Below are positions 33,493-45,812 of a stretch of 64,000 nucleotides of DNA, one piece after another. Under the pieces are notes generated by a model. The model did no database searches, was not told the origin of the DNA, and saw only the letters and a list, made by a program, of their open reading frames with translations. Origin of the DNA: Mycolicibacterium helvum (GTDB lineage: Bacteria; Actinomycetota; Actinomycetes; Mycobacteriales; Mycobacteriaceae); contig NZ_AP022596.1 in assembly GCF_010731895.1 (NCBI RefSeq), positions 682,001 through 746,000 on the forward strand. Direction: 5' to 3'. How positions within the stretch are numbered: the first letter of the stretch is position 1; each line of letters starts with the position of its first letter. A program made the translations under genes and the position numbers.

Positions 33493-35487
33493 TTAGTCGG
33501 CGTCCGACGCGCCGTTACCGCCGCCGCCGGGCGCCGTCTTGGACACCTGAACGAGGAACTCGTAGTTGGTCTTAGTCTTGCGCAGCTGGCTCATCAGCAA
33601 ATCGATGGCCTGATGGCTGTCGAGGCCGCTGAGCACGCGACGCAGCTTGTGCACGACGGCGAACTCGTCGGTCGACAGCAGCAGCTCGTCCTTGCGGGTA
33701 CCCGATGGGTTGACGTCGACCGCCGGGAACACCCGGCGCTCGGCGATCTTGCGATCGAGCTTGAGCTCGGCGTTGCCGGTGCCCTTGAACTCTTCGAAAA
33801 TCACCGTGTCACCCGTCGAGCCGGTCTCCACCATGGCCGTCGCGATGATGGTCAGCGAGCCACCGAACTCGATGTTGCGGGCCGCACCGAGAAACCGCTT
33901 CGGCGGATACAGGGCGGTCGAATCCACACCACCGGACAAGATGCGCCCGGACGCCGGGGAGGCGTTGTTGTAGGCGCGACCCAACCGGGTGATCGAGTCG
34001 AGCAGCACGACGACGTCCTTGCCCTGCTCGACGAGGCGCTTGGCGCGCTCGATGGCGAGCTCGGCGGCCTGGGTGTGGTCTGACGGCGGGCGGTCGAAGG
34101 TGGAGGCGATGACCTCACCCTTGACCGAGCGCTGCATATCGGTGACCTCTTCAGGTCGCTCGTCGACCAGGACCACCATCAGGTGGCACTCGGGATTGTT
34201 GCGGGTGATCGCGTTGGCGATGTCCTGCATGATCGTGGTCTTACCGGCCTTGGGCGGCGACACGATCAGGGCGCGCTGGCCCTTGCCGATCGGCATGATC
34301 AGGTCGATCACGCGGGTGGTCAGGCGATCGGGAGTGGTCTCCAACCGCAGCCGCTGATTCGGGTACAGCGGGGTCAGTTTGGTGAAATCGGGCCGGTTCC
34401 TGGCCTCTTCGACCGGACCGCCGTTGACGCTGTCAAGGCGAACCAGCGGGTTGAACTTCTGCCGCTGATTCTGGCCGCCGTCGCCGTCCTTGGCGACGCG
34501 GACCGCGCCGGTCACGGCATCGCCGCGGCGCAGGCCGTTCTTGCGGACCATGTTCATCGAGACGTACACATCGTTGGGGCCGGCCAGGTAGCCCGAGGTG
34601 CGCACGAACGCGTAGTTGTCGAGGACATCGAGGATGCCGGCGACCGGCTGGACGACGTCGTCCTCACGCAGCTCGGCGTCGTTACCGCCGCCGCCTTCGC
34701 CGGGAGTGCGCTCGCCACGACGGCGACGGTCACGGAACCGGCGGCCGCGACGGCCCTGACGGCTGTCGTCGTCGTCATCGTCATCGCGGCTCTGGTTGTT
34801 GTCGCGATTCTGTTGATTGCCGCGGTTCTGCTGGTTGTCGCGGTTCTGCTGGTTGTCGCGGTTCTGCTGGTTGTCGCGGTTCTGCTGGTTGCCGCGGTTC
34901 TGCTGGTTGCCGGACTGCCCCTGGCCACTTTGGTCGGACGACTCGCGGTTCTCGCGACTCTCCTGCCGATTCTGGCTCTGGCTCTCGCGCTTTTCGCCCT
35001 GTTCAGGGCGGCTGTCCTGTGATTTCTGCTGTTCAGCGCCTTCGGCGCCCGCGGCACCGGCGCCGCGGGTGGCGGCCCGACGCTCACGGCGGCGTGGCTC
35101 GCCGCTGTTGGGTTCGCCGTTCTCGGTCTTCTCGGTGTTCTGACGGGGCTCGCGAGGCTCACTCGCCTGCTCGGCGGGTGCCGCAGGGGCGTTGTCGGCG
35201 CGATGGTTGGTGCCGTTGCCGCCGTTCTGGTGCTCCTTGATGGCGGCGATCAGGTCGCCCTTGCGCATCCCGGAGGTTCCCTTGATGCCAACCTGGTTGG
35301 CCAAGGCGCGAAGCTCGGGCAGGACCATCGCCGACAGAGAACCGGCCCGGCCCGCGTCCCCACTCGGGGCGGCCTTCGAAGCCGCTTCCGGCGCAGATTT
35401 AGGCGCCGAGGGGATTTCTGCGGCCACGGCGGGCGCCCCCGTCTGCGGGGCGCTTTCTCCAGCCGTGATCAGGTCCGTATCGGTCAC
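33493..35487 (-). CDS. rho: Transcription termination factor Rho
   Basis: 664 residues from GTG 35487 (VTDTDLITAGES, as in M. tuberculosis), with an AAAGGAAA ribosome site. N-terminal SAP-like domain (~50-90, SAMVLPELRALANQVGIKGTSGMRKG), a long disordered Asn/Gln/Arg/Asp-rich insertion (~95-265), OSB RNA-binding domain (~275-360), and the RecA-type ATPase with Walker A PPKAGKT and VDERPEEVTDM, Q/R-loop region NNASPASGRILSGG. It unwinds RNA to end transcription. The insertion carries six 18-bp tandem repeats. The 277-nt upstream region to thrB is unusually long and may hold autoregulatory leader RNA, but no defined element is seen. Confidence 0.95.
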   Translation of the reverse strand: MTDTDLITAGESAPQTGAPAVAAEIPSAPKSAPEAASKAAPSGDAGRAGSLSAMVLPELRALANQVGIKGTSGMRKGDLIAAIKEHQNGGNGTNHRADNAPAAPAEQASEPREPRQNTEKTENGEPNSGEPRRRERRAATRGAGAAGAEGAEQQKSQDSRPEQGEKRESQSQNRQESRENRESSDQSGQGQSGNQQNRGNQQNRDNQQNRDNQQNRDNQQNRGNQQNRDNNQSRDDDDDDDSRQGRRGRRFRDRRRRGERTPGEGGGGNDAELREDDVVQPVAGILDVLDNYAFVRTSGYLAGPNDVYVSMNMVRKNGLRRGDAVTGAVRVAKDGDGGQNQRQKFNPLVRLDSVNGGPVEEARNRPDFTKLTPLYPNQRLRLETTPDRLTTRVIDLIMPIGKGQRALIVSPPKAGKTTIMQDIANAITRNNPECHLMVVLVDERPEEVTDMQRSVKGEVIASTFDRPPSDHTQAAELAIERAKRLVEQGKDVVVLLDSITRLGRAYNNASPASGRILSGGVDSTALYPPKRFLGAARNIEFGGSLTIIATAMVETGSTGDTVIFEEFKGTGNAELKLDRKIAERRVFPAVDVNPSGTRKDELLLSTDEFAVVHKLRRVLSGLDSHQAIDLLMSQLRKTKTNYEFLVQVSKTAPGGGGNGASDAD
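34805..34912. repeat. Tandem 18-bp repeat inside rho
   Basis: Six units of 18 bp (plus strand CGGTTCTGCTGGTTGTCG and variants; the unit at 34805-34822 is degenerate), encoding the hexapeptide DNQQNR/GNQQNR at about residues 193-228 of Rho. A likely length-variable minisatellite. Confidence 0.9.
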
Positions 35488-35764
35488 GGATTTCCTTTCT
35501 TCCCTCACCGTTTCATCGGGGCAAGGGGTTCTGGCATTCAGCCGATTCGCTGAATGCGAAGTCTCACCATCGTCTGTGCGTCAACGGTGATCGCCGGAAT
35601 TCGCGGCTACATGGCGAACCGTCAGGCCACGAGTTGAACACGAGAGAAATTGGTGGTCGTCCTAGTGTCGGCGCAGGATCAGTCGCTGCGTTTGCCTGGA
35701 CGGGACCGAGAATAACCCCGTTGACCGCCGGAAAGCAAGAAATGGCCACCGGCGTGTGCACAAC

Positions 35765-37805
<2,041 letters not shown>

Positions 37806-37809
<4 letters not shown>

Positions 37810-39119
37810 TCGGCGGTTCCCTCCAAACGCAGCACGCTGTTGACTTCCTGGACGGCGTCGTGGTCAGCCAGCGCGGCAACGGTCTCGGACAGTGCGGCAT
37901 CGGTTGCCCGGTGGGTCACCACCACGATGCGCGCACCACTGCCGCCGCTGATTCCTTCCTGGCGCACTTCGGCGATACTGACTTCCCGCTTAGCGAATTC
38001 GGCTGCGACCGAAGACAACACACCGGGCCGGTCGGCGACTGTCATGCTGACGTAGTACCGGGTGGGGATCACCCCCATCGGCGCGATCGGCAGCTGGGCG
38101 TACTTGGACTCGCGGGGCCCGCGACCACCCTGCACGCGGTTGCGCGCGGCCATCACCAGATCGCCCATGACCGCCGATGCCGTCGGCGCGCCGCCGGCTC
38201 CCTGCCCGTAGAACATCAACCGGCCGGCCGCCTCCGCCTCCACGACGACGGCGTTGAATGCCCCGTTGACGGTCGCCAGCGGATGACTCAGTGGGACCAG
38301 CGCCGGGTATACCCGGGCCGAAACTCGCTGTTGACCATCACTTCCCGTGACGCGTTCGCAGATCGAGAGCAACTTGATGGTGCAGCCCAGCGCCTTGGCC
38401 GATTCGAAGTCCTCCGGCGTGATCTTGGAGATGCCCTCGCGGTAGACGTCGTCGGCGGTGACCCGGGTGTGAAATGCGATGGAAGCCAGAATCGCGGCCT
38501 TGGCCGCGGCGTCGTAACCCTCGACGTCGGCGGTGGGGTCGGCCTCGGCGTATCCCAGAGCGCTCGCATCGGCCAGCGCAGAGCTGTAATCGGCTCCGGT
38601 GGAGGCCATTTCGGAGAGGATGTAGTTGGTGGTGCCGTTGACGATGCCTGCCACGCGCAGCACAGTGTCACCAGCCAGCGATTGGGTAAGCGGGCGGATC
38701 ACTGGGATGGCACCCGCGACAGCCGCTTCGAAATACAGGTCGACGTGCGCCCGTTCGGCGGCCTGCGCCAATTCACCGGTGGACTGGGCCAGTAGCGCCT
38801 TGTTGGCCGTCACCACCGACTTCCCGCCTTCGAGCGCCGTCAAGATCGCTTTGCGGGCCGGTTCCACCGGGCCCATGACCTCGACCACCAGATCGACGTC
38901 CGCGCGGGAGACCAGTTCCTCGACATTGTCGGTGAGCATCTCCACCGGCAGGCCCCGGTCAGCGGAGACGTTGCGCACCGCGACACCCCGCAGTTCGAGC
39001 GGGGCACCAATGCGCGCCGCCAGGTCGGGGGCACTGTCCCGGATGATCCGGACGACCTCGCTGCCGACGTTGCCCAGTCCCAGTACCGCGACACCAATTG
39101 ACTTCTCGGGTGTACTCAT
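37806..39119 (-). CDS. hom: Homoserine dehydrogenase with ACT domain
   Basis: 437 residues. NAD(P)-binding GLGNVGSEV (14-22), catalytic domain with [14 protein letters not shown], and a C-terminal ACT domain (~350-430, [21 protein letters not shown]) for threonine feedback. Reduces aspartate semialdehyde to homoserine. 5 nt after lysA. Confidence 0.96.
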
Positions 39120-39124
39120 TGGCC

Positions 39125-40543
39125 TTACCTCACTTCCAGACTCAGCAGGTCGTCGACGGTTTCCCGGCGCAGGATCAGGCGGGCCCGACCGTCGCGCACA
39201 GCCACCACGGCGGGGCGACCGATCAGGTTGTATCGACTCGACATCGAATAGCAGTAGGCGCCGGTGGCAGCCACTGCCAGCAGATCGCCAGGTGTCACGT
39301 CCTCCGACACCCAGGCGTCGCGGACGATGATATCGCCACTCTCGCAGTGCTTTCCGACGATCCGAGCCAAGATGGGCGCAGCCTCGCTGGTGCGCGACAC
39401 CAGTCGGATGTCGTACTCGGAGCCGTACAGCGCGGGGCGGATGTTGTCACTCATCCCGCCGTCAACGCTGATGTAGCGCCGGGTCTTATCCGACCCGACG
39501 ACCACGTCCTTGACCGTGCCGACTTCGTAGAGTGTCACCGTGCCCGGCCCAGCAATCGCCCGTCCCGGCTCGACGACCAGTCGCGGCACCGGCAGGCCAA
39601 CAGCGGCCGACTCGCTGCGCACGATCGCGCCGAGCTTGGCCGCCAGGTCCTCAATCGGCGGCGGATCATCTTGTGGCAGATAGGAAATACCCAATCCGCC
39701 ACCGAGGTCGACGACCGAGATCTGCGCGGTCTTGTCCACCCCGAACTCGGCGACGACATCGCGCAACAGGCCGATGACCCGGTGGGCGGCCAACTCGAAG
39801 CCCGCCACGTCGAAGATCTGCGAGCCGATGTGACTGTGCAGGCCGACCAGACGCAGGTGATCGGTGGCGAACACCCGACGTACCCCGGCCATGGCGGCTC
39901 CGCTGGCCAGCGACAGGCCGAACTTCTGGTCCTCGTGCGCGGTCGCGATGAACTCGTGGGTATGCGCTTCCACACCGACAGTGACCCGGAGTAAGACGTC
40001 CTGCACCACACCGGCCTCGCCGGCGACGGTGTCGAGGCGGTCGATCTCGGTCATCGAGTCAAGCACGACGTGGCCGACGCCCGCCTTGACCGCGGTCGTC
40101 AGTTCATCAAGCGATTTGTTGTTGCCATGGAACGCGATTCGCTCGGGCGGGAATCCTGCGTGCAGCGCGACGGCAAGCTCGCCGCCGGTCGCGACGTCCA
40201 GCGACAGACCCTCCTGGTCCACCCAGCGCGCAATTTCACTGCACAGGAAGGCTTTGCCCGCGTAGTGGACATTGTGGCCACCACCGAACGCCGCGGCGAT
40301 CTCGCGGCAACGGCCGCGAAAGTCGTCCTCATCGATGACGAACAGCGGGGTGCCGCACTCGGCCGCCAGGTCGGTCACGGTCACGCCGGCGATCGAAACG
40401 TCGCCGTCGGTACCGCGAACAAGGTTGCGCGGCCACACATTCGGCGCGAGCATCAGTACATCGGCCGCATTCCGCGGCCGTGCAGGGGCGCCACTGTGGT
40501 GGATCTCCTCGGCGTGGCGCGGACCGGCAGGGTGAGTGTTCAC
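39125..40543 (-). CDS. lysA: Diaminopimelate decarboxylase
   Basis: 472 residues from GTG 40543, which overlaps the argS stop as GTGA; the longer frame would extend deep into argS and is rejected. About 25 residues longer at the N terminus than M. tuberculosis LysA; an internal start near [10 protein letters not shown] is possible. PLP Lys97 (HYAGKAFLC), [25 protein letters not shown] and CESGDIIV are present. Decarboxylates meso-DAP to lysine. Confidence 0.94.
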   Translation of the reverse strand: MNTHPAGPRHAEEIHHSGAPARPRNAADVLMLAPNVWPRNLVRGTDGDVSIAGVTVTDLAAECGTPLFVIDEDDFRGRCREIAAAFGGGHNVHYAGKAFLCSEIARWVDQEGLSLDVATGGELAVALHAGFPPERIAFHGNNKSLDELTTAVKAGVGHVVLDSMTEIDRLDTVAGEAGVVQDVLLRVTVGVEAHTHEFIATAHEDQKFGLSLASGAAMAGVRRVFATDHLRLVGLHSHIGSQIFDVAGFELAAHRVIGLLRDVVAEFGVDKTAQISVVDLGGGLGISYLPQDDPPPIEDLAAKLGAIVRSESAAVGLPVPRLVVEPGRAIAGPGTVTLYEVGTVKDVVVGSDKTRRYISVDGGMSDNIRPALYGSEYDIRLVSRTSEAAPILARIVGKHCESGDIIVRDAWVSEDVTPGDLLAVAATGAYCYSMSSRYNLIGRPAVVAVRDGRARLILRRETVDDLLSLEVR

Positions 40544-42192
40544 ATCCGCTCCGGGGCGGACACGCCGAGGATGGCCAAACCGTTCGCGATCACCTGACGG
40601 GTGGCCGCACACAACGCGAGGCGCGCCTGATGGAGGCTCCCCGGGGTTTCATCACCCTGCGGCAGCACTCGGCACGAGTCGTAGAACCGGTGGTAGTCGC
40701 CGGCCAGGTCTTCCAGGTAGCGGCACACCCGGTGCGGCTCACGCAGCGACGCAGCAGAATTGAGCACCCGGGCGAACTCACCGAGGTTGCGGATCAGCGC
40801 GCCCTCTTTGTCGTGGGTCAGCAATTCCAGATGGGCGGTGTCGGGAGCCAGTCCGAGATCGGCGGCGTTGCGGGCCAGCGCCGAGAGCCGGGCGTGCGCG
40901 TATTGCACGTAGTAGACCGGGTTTTCACTGGACGCCGACGACCACAGCTGCAGGTCGATGTCGATTGGGGTGTCCACCGAGGAGCGGGTCAGCGCGTAAC
41001 GGGCGGCGTCCACGCCGATGGCGTCGACCAGGTCGTCGAGGGTGATGACGGTCCCGGCTCGCTTACTCATCCGCACCGGCTGACCGTCACGCACGAGATT
41101 GACCATCTGGCCGATCAGCACCTCGACGGTGTCAGGGTCGTCACCGAGGGCTGCGGCGGCCGCCTTGAGCCGGGCGATGTAGCCGTGGTGGTCGGCCCCG
41201 AGCATGTAGATGCACAGATCGAAGCCGCGCTGGCGCTTGTCCAGGTAGTAGGCCAGGTCACCGGCGATGTAGGCGGGCTGTCCGTCACTCTTGATGACGA
41301 CCCGATCTTTGTCGTCGCCGAATTCTGTTGTGCGCAACCAGGTTGCGCCGTCCTTCTCATAGATGTTGCCGGTCTGGCGCAACTTGGCGATGGCCTGATC
41401 GACCCGCCCGCTGGTGTGCATCGAATCTTCGTGGGTGTAGACGTCGAAGTCGGTGCCGAACTCGTGCAGCGATTTCTTGATGTGGGTGAACATCAGGTCG
41501 ACGCCGATCGAGCGGAAGGTCTCCTTCTGCTCGTCACCGGTCAGGCTCAGAGCATCGGGCACCTTGGCCAGCACCTGGTCGGCGATGTCCTTGATGTAGT
41601 CGCCTGCGTAGCCATCCTCGGGCGTGGGTTGACCGGTAGCCGCCGCGATCAAGGAGTTGGTGAACCGGTCGATCTGGGCACCGTGGTCGTTGAAGTAGTA
41701 CTCGCGCACGACGTCGGCACCCTGGGTGCTCAACAGCCGACCCAGCGCATCACCGACCGCGGCCCAGCGGGTACCGCCGATGTGGATGGGGCCGGTCGGG
41801 TTGGCCGAGACGAACTCCAGATTGATGTTCGTGCCGTCGAGCACCGCCGAGTTTCCGTAGCTCGGGCCGGCGGCGAAGATGTTCTGCACGATGACGCCCT
41901 GCGCCGAAGCCTCGATACGCAGGTTCACGAAGCCGGGGCCGGCGACCTCCGCGGCCGCGATGCCGTCGGCCGCGGCCAGCGCGGCGGCCAGCCAACCGGC
42001 CAGCTCGCGGGGGTTTGCGCCGACTTTCTTGCCCAGCTGCAGGGCTAGGTTGGTCGCGTAGTCGCCATGCTCAGGATTACGCGGACGCTCGACAGTCACC
42101 GTCGCAGGCAGGGCGGCGGGATCCAGGTCATGCTCGGTGAGCACCGCAGCGGCGGTGTTCTTGAGCAGCTCGGCGAGGTCGGCGGGTGTCAC
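40540..42192 (-). CDS. argS: Arginyl-tRNA synthetase
   Basis: 550 residues from GTG 42192. Class I synthetase with the HIGH-type motif [10 protein letters not shown], the RMSKRAG form of KMSKS, an N-terminal Add-1 domain and a C-terminal anticodon-binding helical domain ([10 protein letters not shown] onwards). A TAGGAT hexamer lies 8 nt before the start. First gene of the argS-lysA-hom-thrC-thrB set, with the tRNA-Arg gene 172 nt away on the other strand. Confidence 0.96.
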   Translation of the reverse strand: MTPADLAELLKNTAAAVLTEHDLDPAALPATVTVERPRNPEHGDYATNLALQLGKKVGANPRELAGWLAAALAAADGIAAAEVAGPGFVNLRIEASAQGVIVQNIFAAGPSYGNSAVLDGTNINLEFVSANPTGPIHIGGTRWAAVGDALGRLLSTQGADVVREYYFNDHGAQIDRFTNSLIAAATGQPTPEDGYAGDYIKDIADQVLAKVPDALSLTGDEQKETFRSIGVDLMFTHIKKSLHEFGTDFDVYTHEDSMHTSGRVDQAIAKLRQTGNIYEKDGATWLRTTEFGDDKDRVVIKSDGQPAYIAGDLAYYLDKRQRGFDLCIYMLGADHHGYIARLKAAAAALGDDPDTVEVLIGQMVNLVRDGQPVRMSKRAGTVITLDDLVDAIGVDAARYALTRSSVDTPIDIDLQLWSSASSENPVYYVQYAHARLSALARNAADLGLAPDTAHLELLTHDKEGALIRNLGEFARVLNSAASLREPHRVCRYLEDLAGDYHRFYDSCRVLPQGDETPGSLHQARLALCAATRQVIANGLAILGVSAPERM

Positions 42193-42364
42193 GGGGATCC
42201 ATCCTATGGTCTGGCGTGGTCAGGGCCCGAATCCGGATCCCGGCGGGCAGGGGCGCGGGGACCCGGGAACCACGTCGGCGAGGAATCCCGTGCTCGGCGG
42301 CTGGCACTGAGCAGTCACTCCGATGCGTTAGGCTGTCGGAGCCCAATGGCGCAGCTGTACGTGC

Positions 42365-42437
42365 GCCCCCGTAGCTCAGGGGATAGAGCGTCTGCCTCCG
42401 GAGCAGAAGGCCGCAGGTTCGAATCCTGCCGGGGGCA
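42365..42437 (+). tRNA. tRNA-Arg (anticodon CCG)
   Basis: 73 nt. Acceptor stem GCCCCCG/CGGGGGC, D arm GCTCAGGGGATAGAGC, anticodon stem-loop TCTGC-CTCCGGA-GCAGA with anticodon CCG, T arm GCAGGTTCGAATCCTGC, discriminator A; CCA not encoded. It reads CGG, a common Arg codon here. It borders the accessory region that follows. Confidence 0.97.
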
Positions 42438-42575
42438 CTCTGTCGAAAATCCTCTTCACCAGCAGCTCGTCCCATTCGCCGTGGAGTCAGCGCGGCTCGA
42501 GAAGTGCGTAGCTTGGCCGCTAGCGGGCAGATTTTGGAGTAGTCGAGTACTCGCGGCCTATTCACCCGACGTGGT

Positions 42576-42581
42576 TAGCGT
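42576..42581 (+). promoter_or_regulatory. Possible leaderless promoter of the S8-MBL-DUF2235 operon
   Basis: TAGCGT hexamer, 6 nt before the ATG at 42588, with no Shine-Dalgarno in between. No -35 match is visible. The 150 nt between the tRNA and this gene hold no other recognisable feature. Confidence 0.35.
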
Positions 42582-42587
42582 GGGTCC

Positions 42588-44486
42588 ATGGCCAGCGACG
42601 CCAATGAAGGCGCACAGATCGCTCCCATTCCGCGTGACCTGATCGAGTACATCCTCATGGGCGGCGGCGATGGTAGACGCCGTATCCAGGACACTCCTGT
42701 GCTGCTGGAAGTGTGGAACGAGTTCGCCACCAAGCCCGTTGAGGCGGCGGAACTGCTGATCACCGCTGAGGACGATGTCACAGCGACCGAACTCGCCGCC
42801 GAGATCTACCGGGGAATCCACCGCGGGCACCCAGACGACGATCCAGGCATCGCCCCGCTGCAGCATTTCGTCGCCGCGCGGCTGTGGTTCGGCGAGCTCT
42901 TGGAGACCGTGGTCCCGATGACCAGTTGGTGGCAGGACTCGAAGACTCAAGCCGAATTCGCGAAGTTCACGGCCGAAACGTCGTCGGAGCTGGTCAGGGC
43001 CGTGATCGATGCCATTGGGTTACGAGACCGATGGCTCGCGGCTGACCGGCGAGGAACGTCGGTCAATCCGAACGGGAACGCGCCGAACGATAAGACACCG
43101 TTCGAACGGTTCGTCGCACTGTGCGCGTTGGTGTCCTATGTCGGGCTCAGCGGGTTCGACTCCACCTCGGACAACCCGCCCACCGAACGGGGTGCCGCCG
43201 GACCCACACCGCGGCGGACCGAATCGCAGATCGCGAAAGCGGTGCTCGAGCTGCTTCAAACAATGCAGGTCAGAACCGACCGGCCGCTAGTGCAGCGGAT
43301 CGCGCTGAACCGGCGGGCCACACCCGCGATTGCCCGCTCGGTGCCGACGGTCAAGGCCGACGCCGCGCGCCGCGTCTTCGACATCGACTGTTCAGGCATC
43401 AATTGGGCCGTCCTGGACACCGGCGTTGACAGCACGCACCCGGCATTCGACGGGCGGGTCAGAGCAACCTACGACTTCACGGACTACCGCCGGATCGTGA
43501 CCCCTTCCAACGACAAGCCTGCCATCCGCACCGCCAACTTGCAGCGGCTGGCGGATGCCCGAGGCGACAGCCCGCTACCTGAGGATGCCGGCGACAAGCT
43601 GGAGCAAATTGCCCGCGCGATCCTTGACAATCGGCCGTTGCCTTGGGATCTCGTCGATCCGATCGCGCGGATCGACACACCGGTCAGACCATTCACGCCG
43701 CACGGCACTCATGTCGCAGGCATCATCGGGGCCGAAAAGTACGACAGCGACCGCCAATCCGCGAACGGCATGTGCCCCCGCATCGGACTGTACGACTTCC
43801 GAGTTCTCAAATCGGAGGGCATGTCCGAGGATGATCGATTGGACACCGAATCCGCCATCATCGCTGCCCTGCAGTTCATTCGCTATCTCAACGGCAAGGC
43901 CGACCGGATCGCGATCAGCGGAGTCAACATGAGCCTGCAGATCCCCTACGACGTGTCGGGTGACGCCTGCGGCCTAAGCCCGGTGTGCAAGGAGGCCGAG
44001 CGATTGATCGACAGCGGGGTTGTGGTGGTCGCCGCGGCCGGAAACCTTGGCTGGCAGGAAACGATGGTCGGCCGCGTGCGCACCAACGACTTCCCCTCGT
44101 TCACGATCACCGATCCGGGGAACGCCGAGCGGGTGATCACAGTCGGGTCGACACATCCCGAAGCCCCGCTGAGCCATGGCGTGAGCTACTTCTCGAGCCG
44201 CGGCCCCACCGTCGACGGCCGGCTCAAGCCCGACCTCATTGCGCCCGGCGAACGGATCACCGCTCCCCTGCCCAAGGAGGAGTGGGGCACGCTCGACGGC
44301 ACCAGCATGGCGGCTCCGCACGTGAGCGGGGCGGCAGCCTTGTTGATGGCCCGCTACCGGGAGTTGATCGGGAAACCAGACCTGGTCAAGAAGATTCTCT
44401 GCGGGACGGCGACCGACCTCGGCCGCGAGCGCACTTTTCAGGGCCACGGGCTGGTGGACGTATTGCGAGCACTGCAGAGCCAGTAA
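42588..44486 (+). CDS. Cytosolic S8 (subtilisin-like) serine peptidase with large N-terminal domain
   Basis: 632 residues, no signal peptide or membrane helix, so intracellular. Residues 1-~270 form a mostly helical uncharacterised domain (RDLIEYILMGGGDGRRRIQDTPVL at the start), followed by a subtilase domain with Asp277 (AVLDTGVDSTHPAF), His372 (PHGTHVAGI), oxyanion Asn486 (AAGNLG) and Ser573 (GTSMAAPHVSG): a complete triad. The domain carries extra insertions (~300-365) between Asp and His. Being cytosolic with a big non-protease domain, it is more like the proteases of regulated conflict systems than secreted mycosins. First gene of a three-gene operon right after tRNA-Arg. G+C is still high here (42/60 in 43981-44040). 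Confidence 0.9.
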   Translation: MASDANEGAQIAPIPRDLIEYILMGGGDGRRRIQDTPVLLEVWNEFATKPVEAAELLITAEDDVTATELAAEIYRGIHRGHPDDDPGIAPLQHFVAARLWFGELLETVVPMTSWWQDSKTQAEFAKFTAETSSELVRAVIDAIGLRDRWLAADRRGTSVNPNGNAPNDKTPFERFVALCALVSYVGLSGFDSTSDNPPTERGAAGPTPRRTESQIAKAVLELLQTMQVRTDRPLVQRIALNRRATPAIARSVPTVKADAARRVFDIDCSGINWAVLDTGVDSTHPAFDGRVRATYDFTDYRRIVTPSNDKPAIRTANLQRLADARGDSPLPEDAGDKLEQIARAILDNRPLPWDLVDPIARIDTPVRPFTPHGTHVAGIIGAEKYDSDRQSANGMCPRIGLYDFRVLKSEGMSEDDRLDTESAIIAALQFIRYLNGKADRIAISGVNMSLQIPYDVSGDACGLSPVCKEAERLIDSGVVVVAAAGNLGWQETMVGRVRTNDFPSFTITDPGNAERVITVGSTHPEAPLSHGVSYFSSRGPTVDGRLKPDLIAPGERITAPLPKEEWGTLDGTSMAAPHVSGAAALLMARYRELIGKPDLVKKILCGTATDLGRERTFQGHGLVDVLRALQSQ

Positions 44487-44507
44487 GCCGACGACGGGGG
44501 AATATTG

Positions 44508-45812
44508 ATGGCCGACAGTATTTTTCGCCTGGAGGTCGTGCGCGCACGGTACGGCGATTGCCTCCTGCTTCACTACGGGACAGAGGACGAACCAAAGCTG
44601 GCACTCATCGACGGCGGCCCCACTACGGTGTACCGGAATTTTCTGCGACCGCGGCTCGAGCAGATACGCGACGAGCGCGGCCTCGACGAGGACACCCCAT
44701 TGAGGCTCAACCTCGTGATGCTCAGCCACATCGACGAGGACCACGTATTCGGGCTGCTGGACCTTACGGAAGAGTTGCTCGATGCAAAGCAGCAACACGC
44801 GCCGAGAATCGTTGAAATCGAGGATCTTTGGCACAACACCTTCGATGACATCATCGACAATGATGCGCAGGAGTTGACCCAAGCCGTTACGGCAAGTTTC
44901 GGCGCCGCTGCCCTGAACGGCGAATTGCCCGATGATTTGGTCGACGAACTCGATGCGGCAGACCAGACCGACGCCGTCATCGACACGATCAAGATCGTCG
45001 CAAGTGTCGCACAAGGACGAGACCTTCGGATCAACGCAGACAATCTCGAAATCGAACGCAACGTCGAAACCGACGGCAAGCTCGTGATGGCGCCCTCGGA
45101 GCCAGCATCTTTCGATATGGGCGGCGGGCTCTCACTCACCGTCGCCGGCCCGATGCTCGATGATGTGAAGACACTGCAGAAGAAGCACAAGGAGTTCCTC
45201 AGGACTCATCCTGAACTGGCACAGCACATTGCCGCAGCGTTAGCGGAGTATGCCGACAACTCCCCCTACAACTTGTCGAGCATCGTCGCGCTCGCCACAT
45301 CAGGCGACAGGAAGATCTTGTTCACTGGCGACGCACGCGGAGACAAGATCATCGAAGGTCTAGAACTCGTCGGCATCGCCGAAGAGGGGAAGACCCTTCA
45401 CGTCGACGTGCTGAAGGGCCCGCACCACGGCAGCTCCAACAATGTCAGCCTCGACTTCTTCCAGCGCATCACCGCCGACCACTATGTGTTCTCTGGTAAC
45501 GGGAAATTCGGCAATCCCGAGCGCGCGACCCTGGAAGCGCTGGCCGACGCACGAGGCAGCGCGCCCTACGAAATCCACCTGACGTATCCCATCGACGAGA
45601 TCGACCGCGCACGCAAGGACGACTGGGACCAGCATCGCGAGGATGAACTCAGGCGTCACGAAACCAGGCCGGCGACGACCGTCCGCCCCGAGTGGTCGGA
45701 CGCCGACAACAGCCTTGCGGCTTTCCTTGATGCCAATCCCGATGTGCGCGAGAGAGTTTCATTCGTCGAAGAGGGCGTTCCGCACTCCATCGATCTGAGC
45801 GGTCAAGCGTGA
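44508..45812 (+). CDS. Soluble ComEC/Rec2-type metallo-beta-lactamase-fold protein
   Basis: 434 residues from ATG 44508, preceded by a GGGGGA ribosome site, 21 nt after the peptidase. The metal motif is LSHIDEDHVFG (His74, Asp76, Asp78, His79), the HxDxDH form typical of the ComEC C-terminal MBL nuclease branch; Asp275 (LFTGDARGD) and His306/His307 (GPHHGSSNN) complete a dinuclear site. There are no membrane helices, so this is a free-standing version. Residues ~120-210 between motifs are an acidic helical insertion. Likely a nuclease or phosphodiesterase, by family inference only. Codon use is less G+C-rich than its neighbours (31/60 in 44761-44820). Its stop overlaps the next start by GTGA. 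Confidence 0.85.
   Translation: MADSIFRLEVVRARYGDCLLLHYGTEDEPKLALIDGGPTTVYRNFLRPRLEQIRDERGLDEDTPLRLNLVMLSHIDEDHVFGLLDLTEELLDAKQQHAPRIVEIEDLWHNTFDDIIDNDAQELTQAVTASFGAAALNGELPDDLVDELDAADQTDAVIDTIKIVASVAQGRDLRINADNLEIERNVETDGKLVMAPSEPASFDMGGGLSLTVAGPMLDDVKTLQKKHKEFLRTHPELAQHIAAALAEYADNSPYNLSSIVALATSGDRKILFTGDARGDKIIEGLELVGIAEEGKTLHVDVLKGPHHGSSNNVSLDFFQRITADHYVFSGNGKFGNPERATLEALADARGSAPYEIHLTYPIDEIDRARKDDWDQHREDELRRHETRPATTVRPEWSDADNSLAAFLDANPDVRERVSFVEEGVPHSIDLSGQA

Noticed and set aside
34805-34912. Regular repeats considered as a CRISPR array
   Set aside because: Units are contiguous without spacers and encode an in-frame hexapeptide in Rho.
42365-42437. att site formed by the tRNA-Arg 3' end
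   Set aside because: No integrase gene and no second copy of the tRNA 3' sequence could be found in the window, so only tRNA adjacency is claimed.
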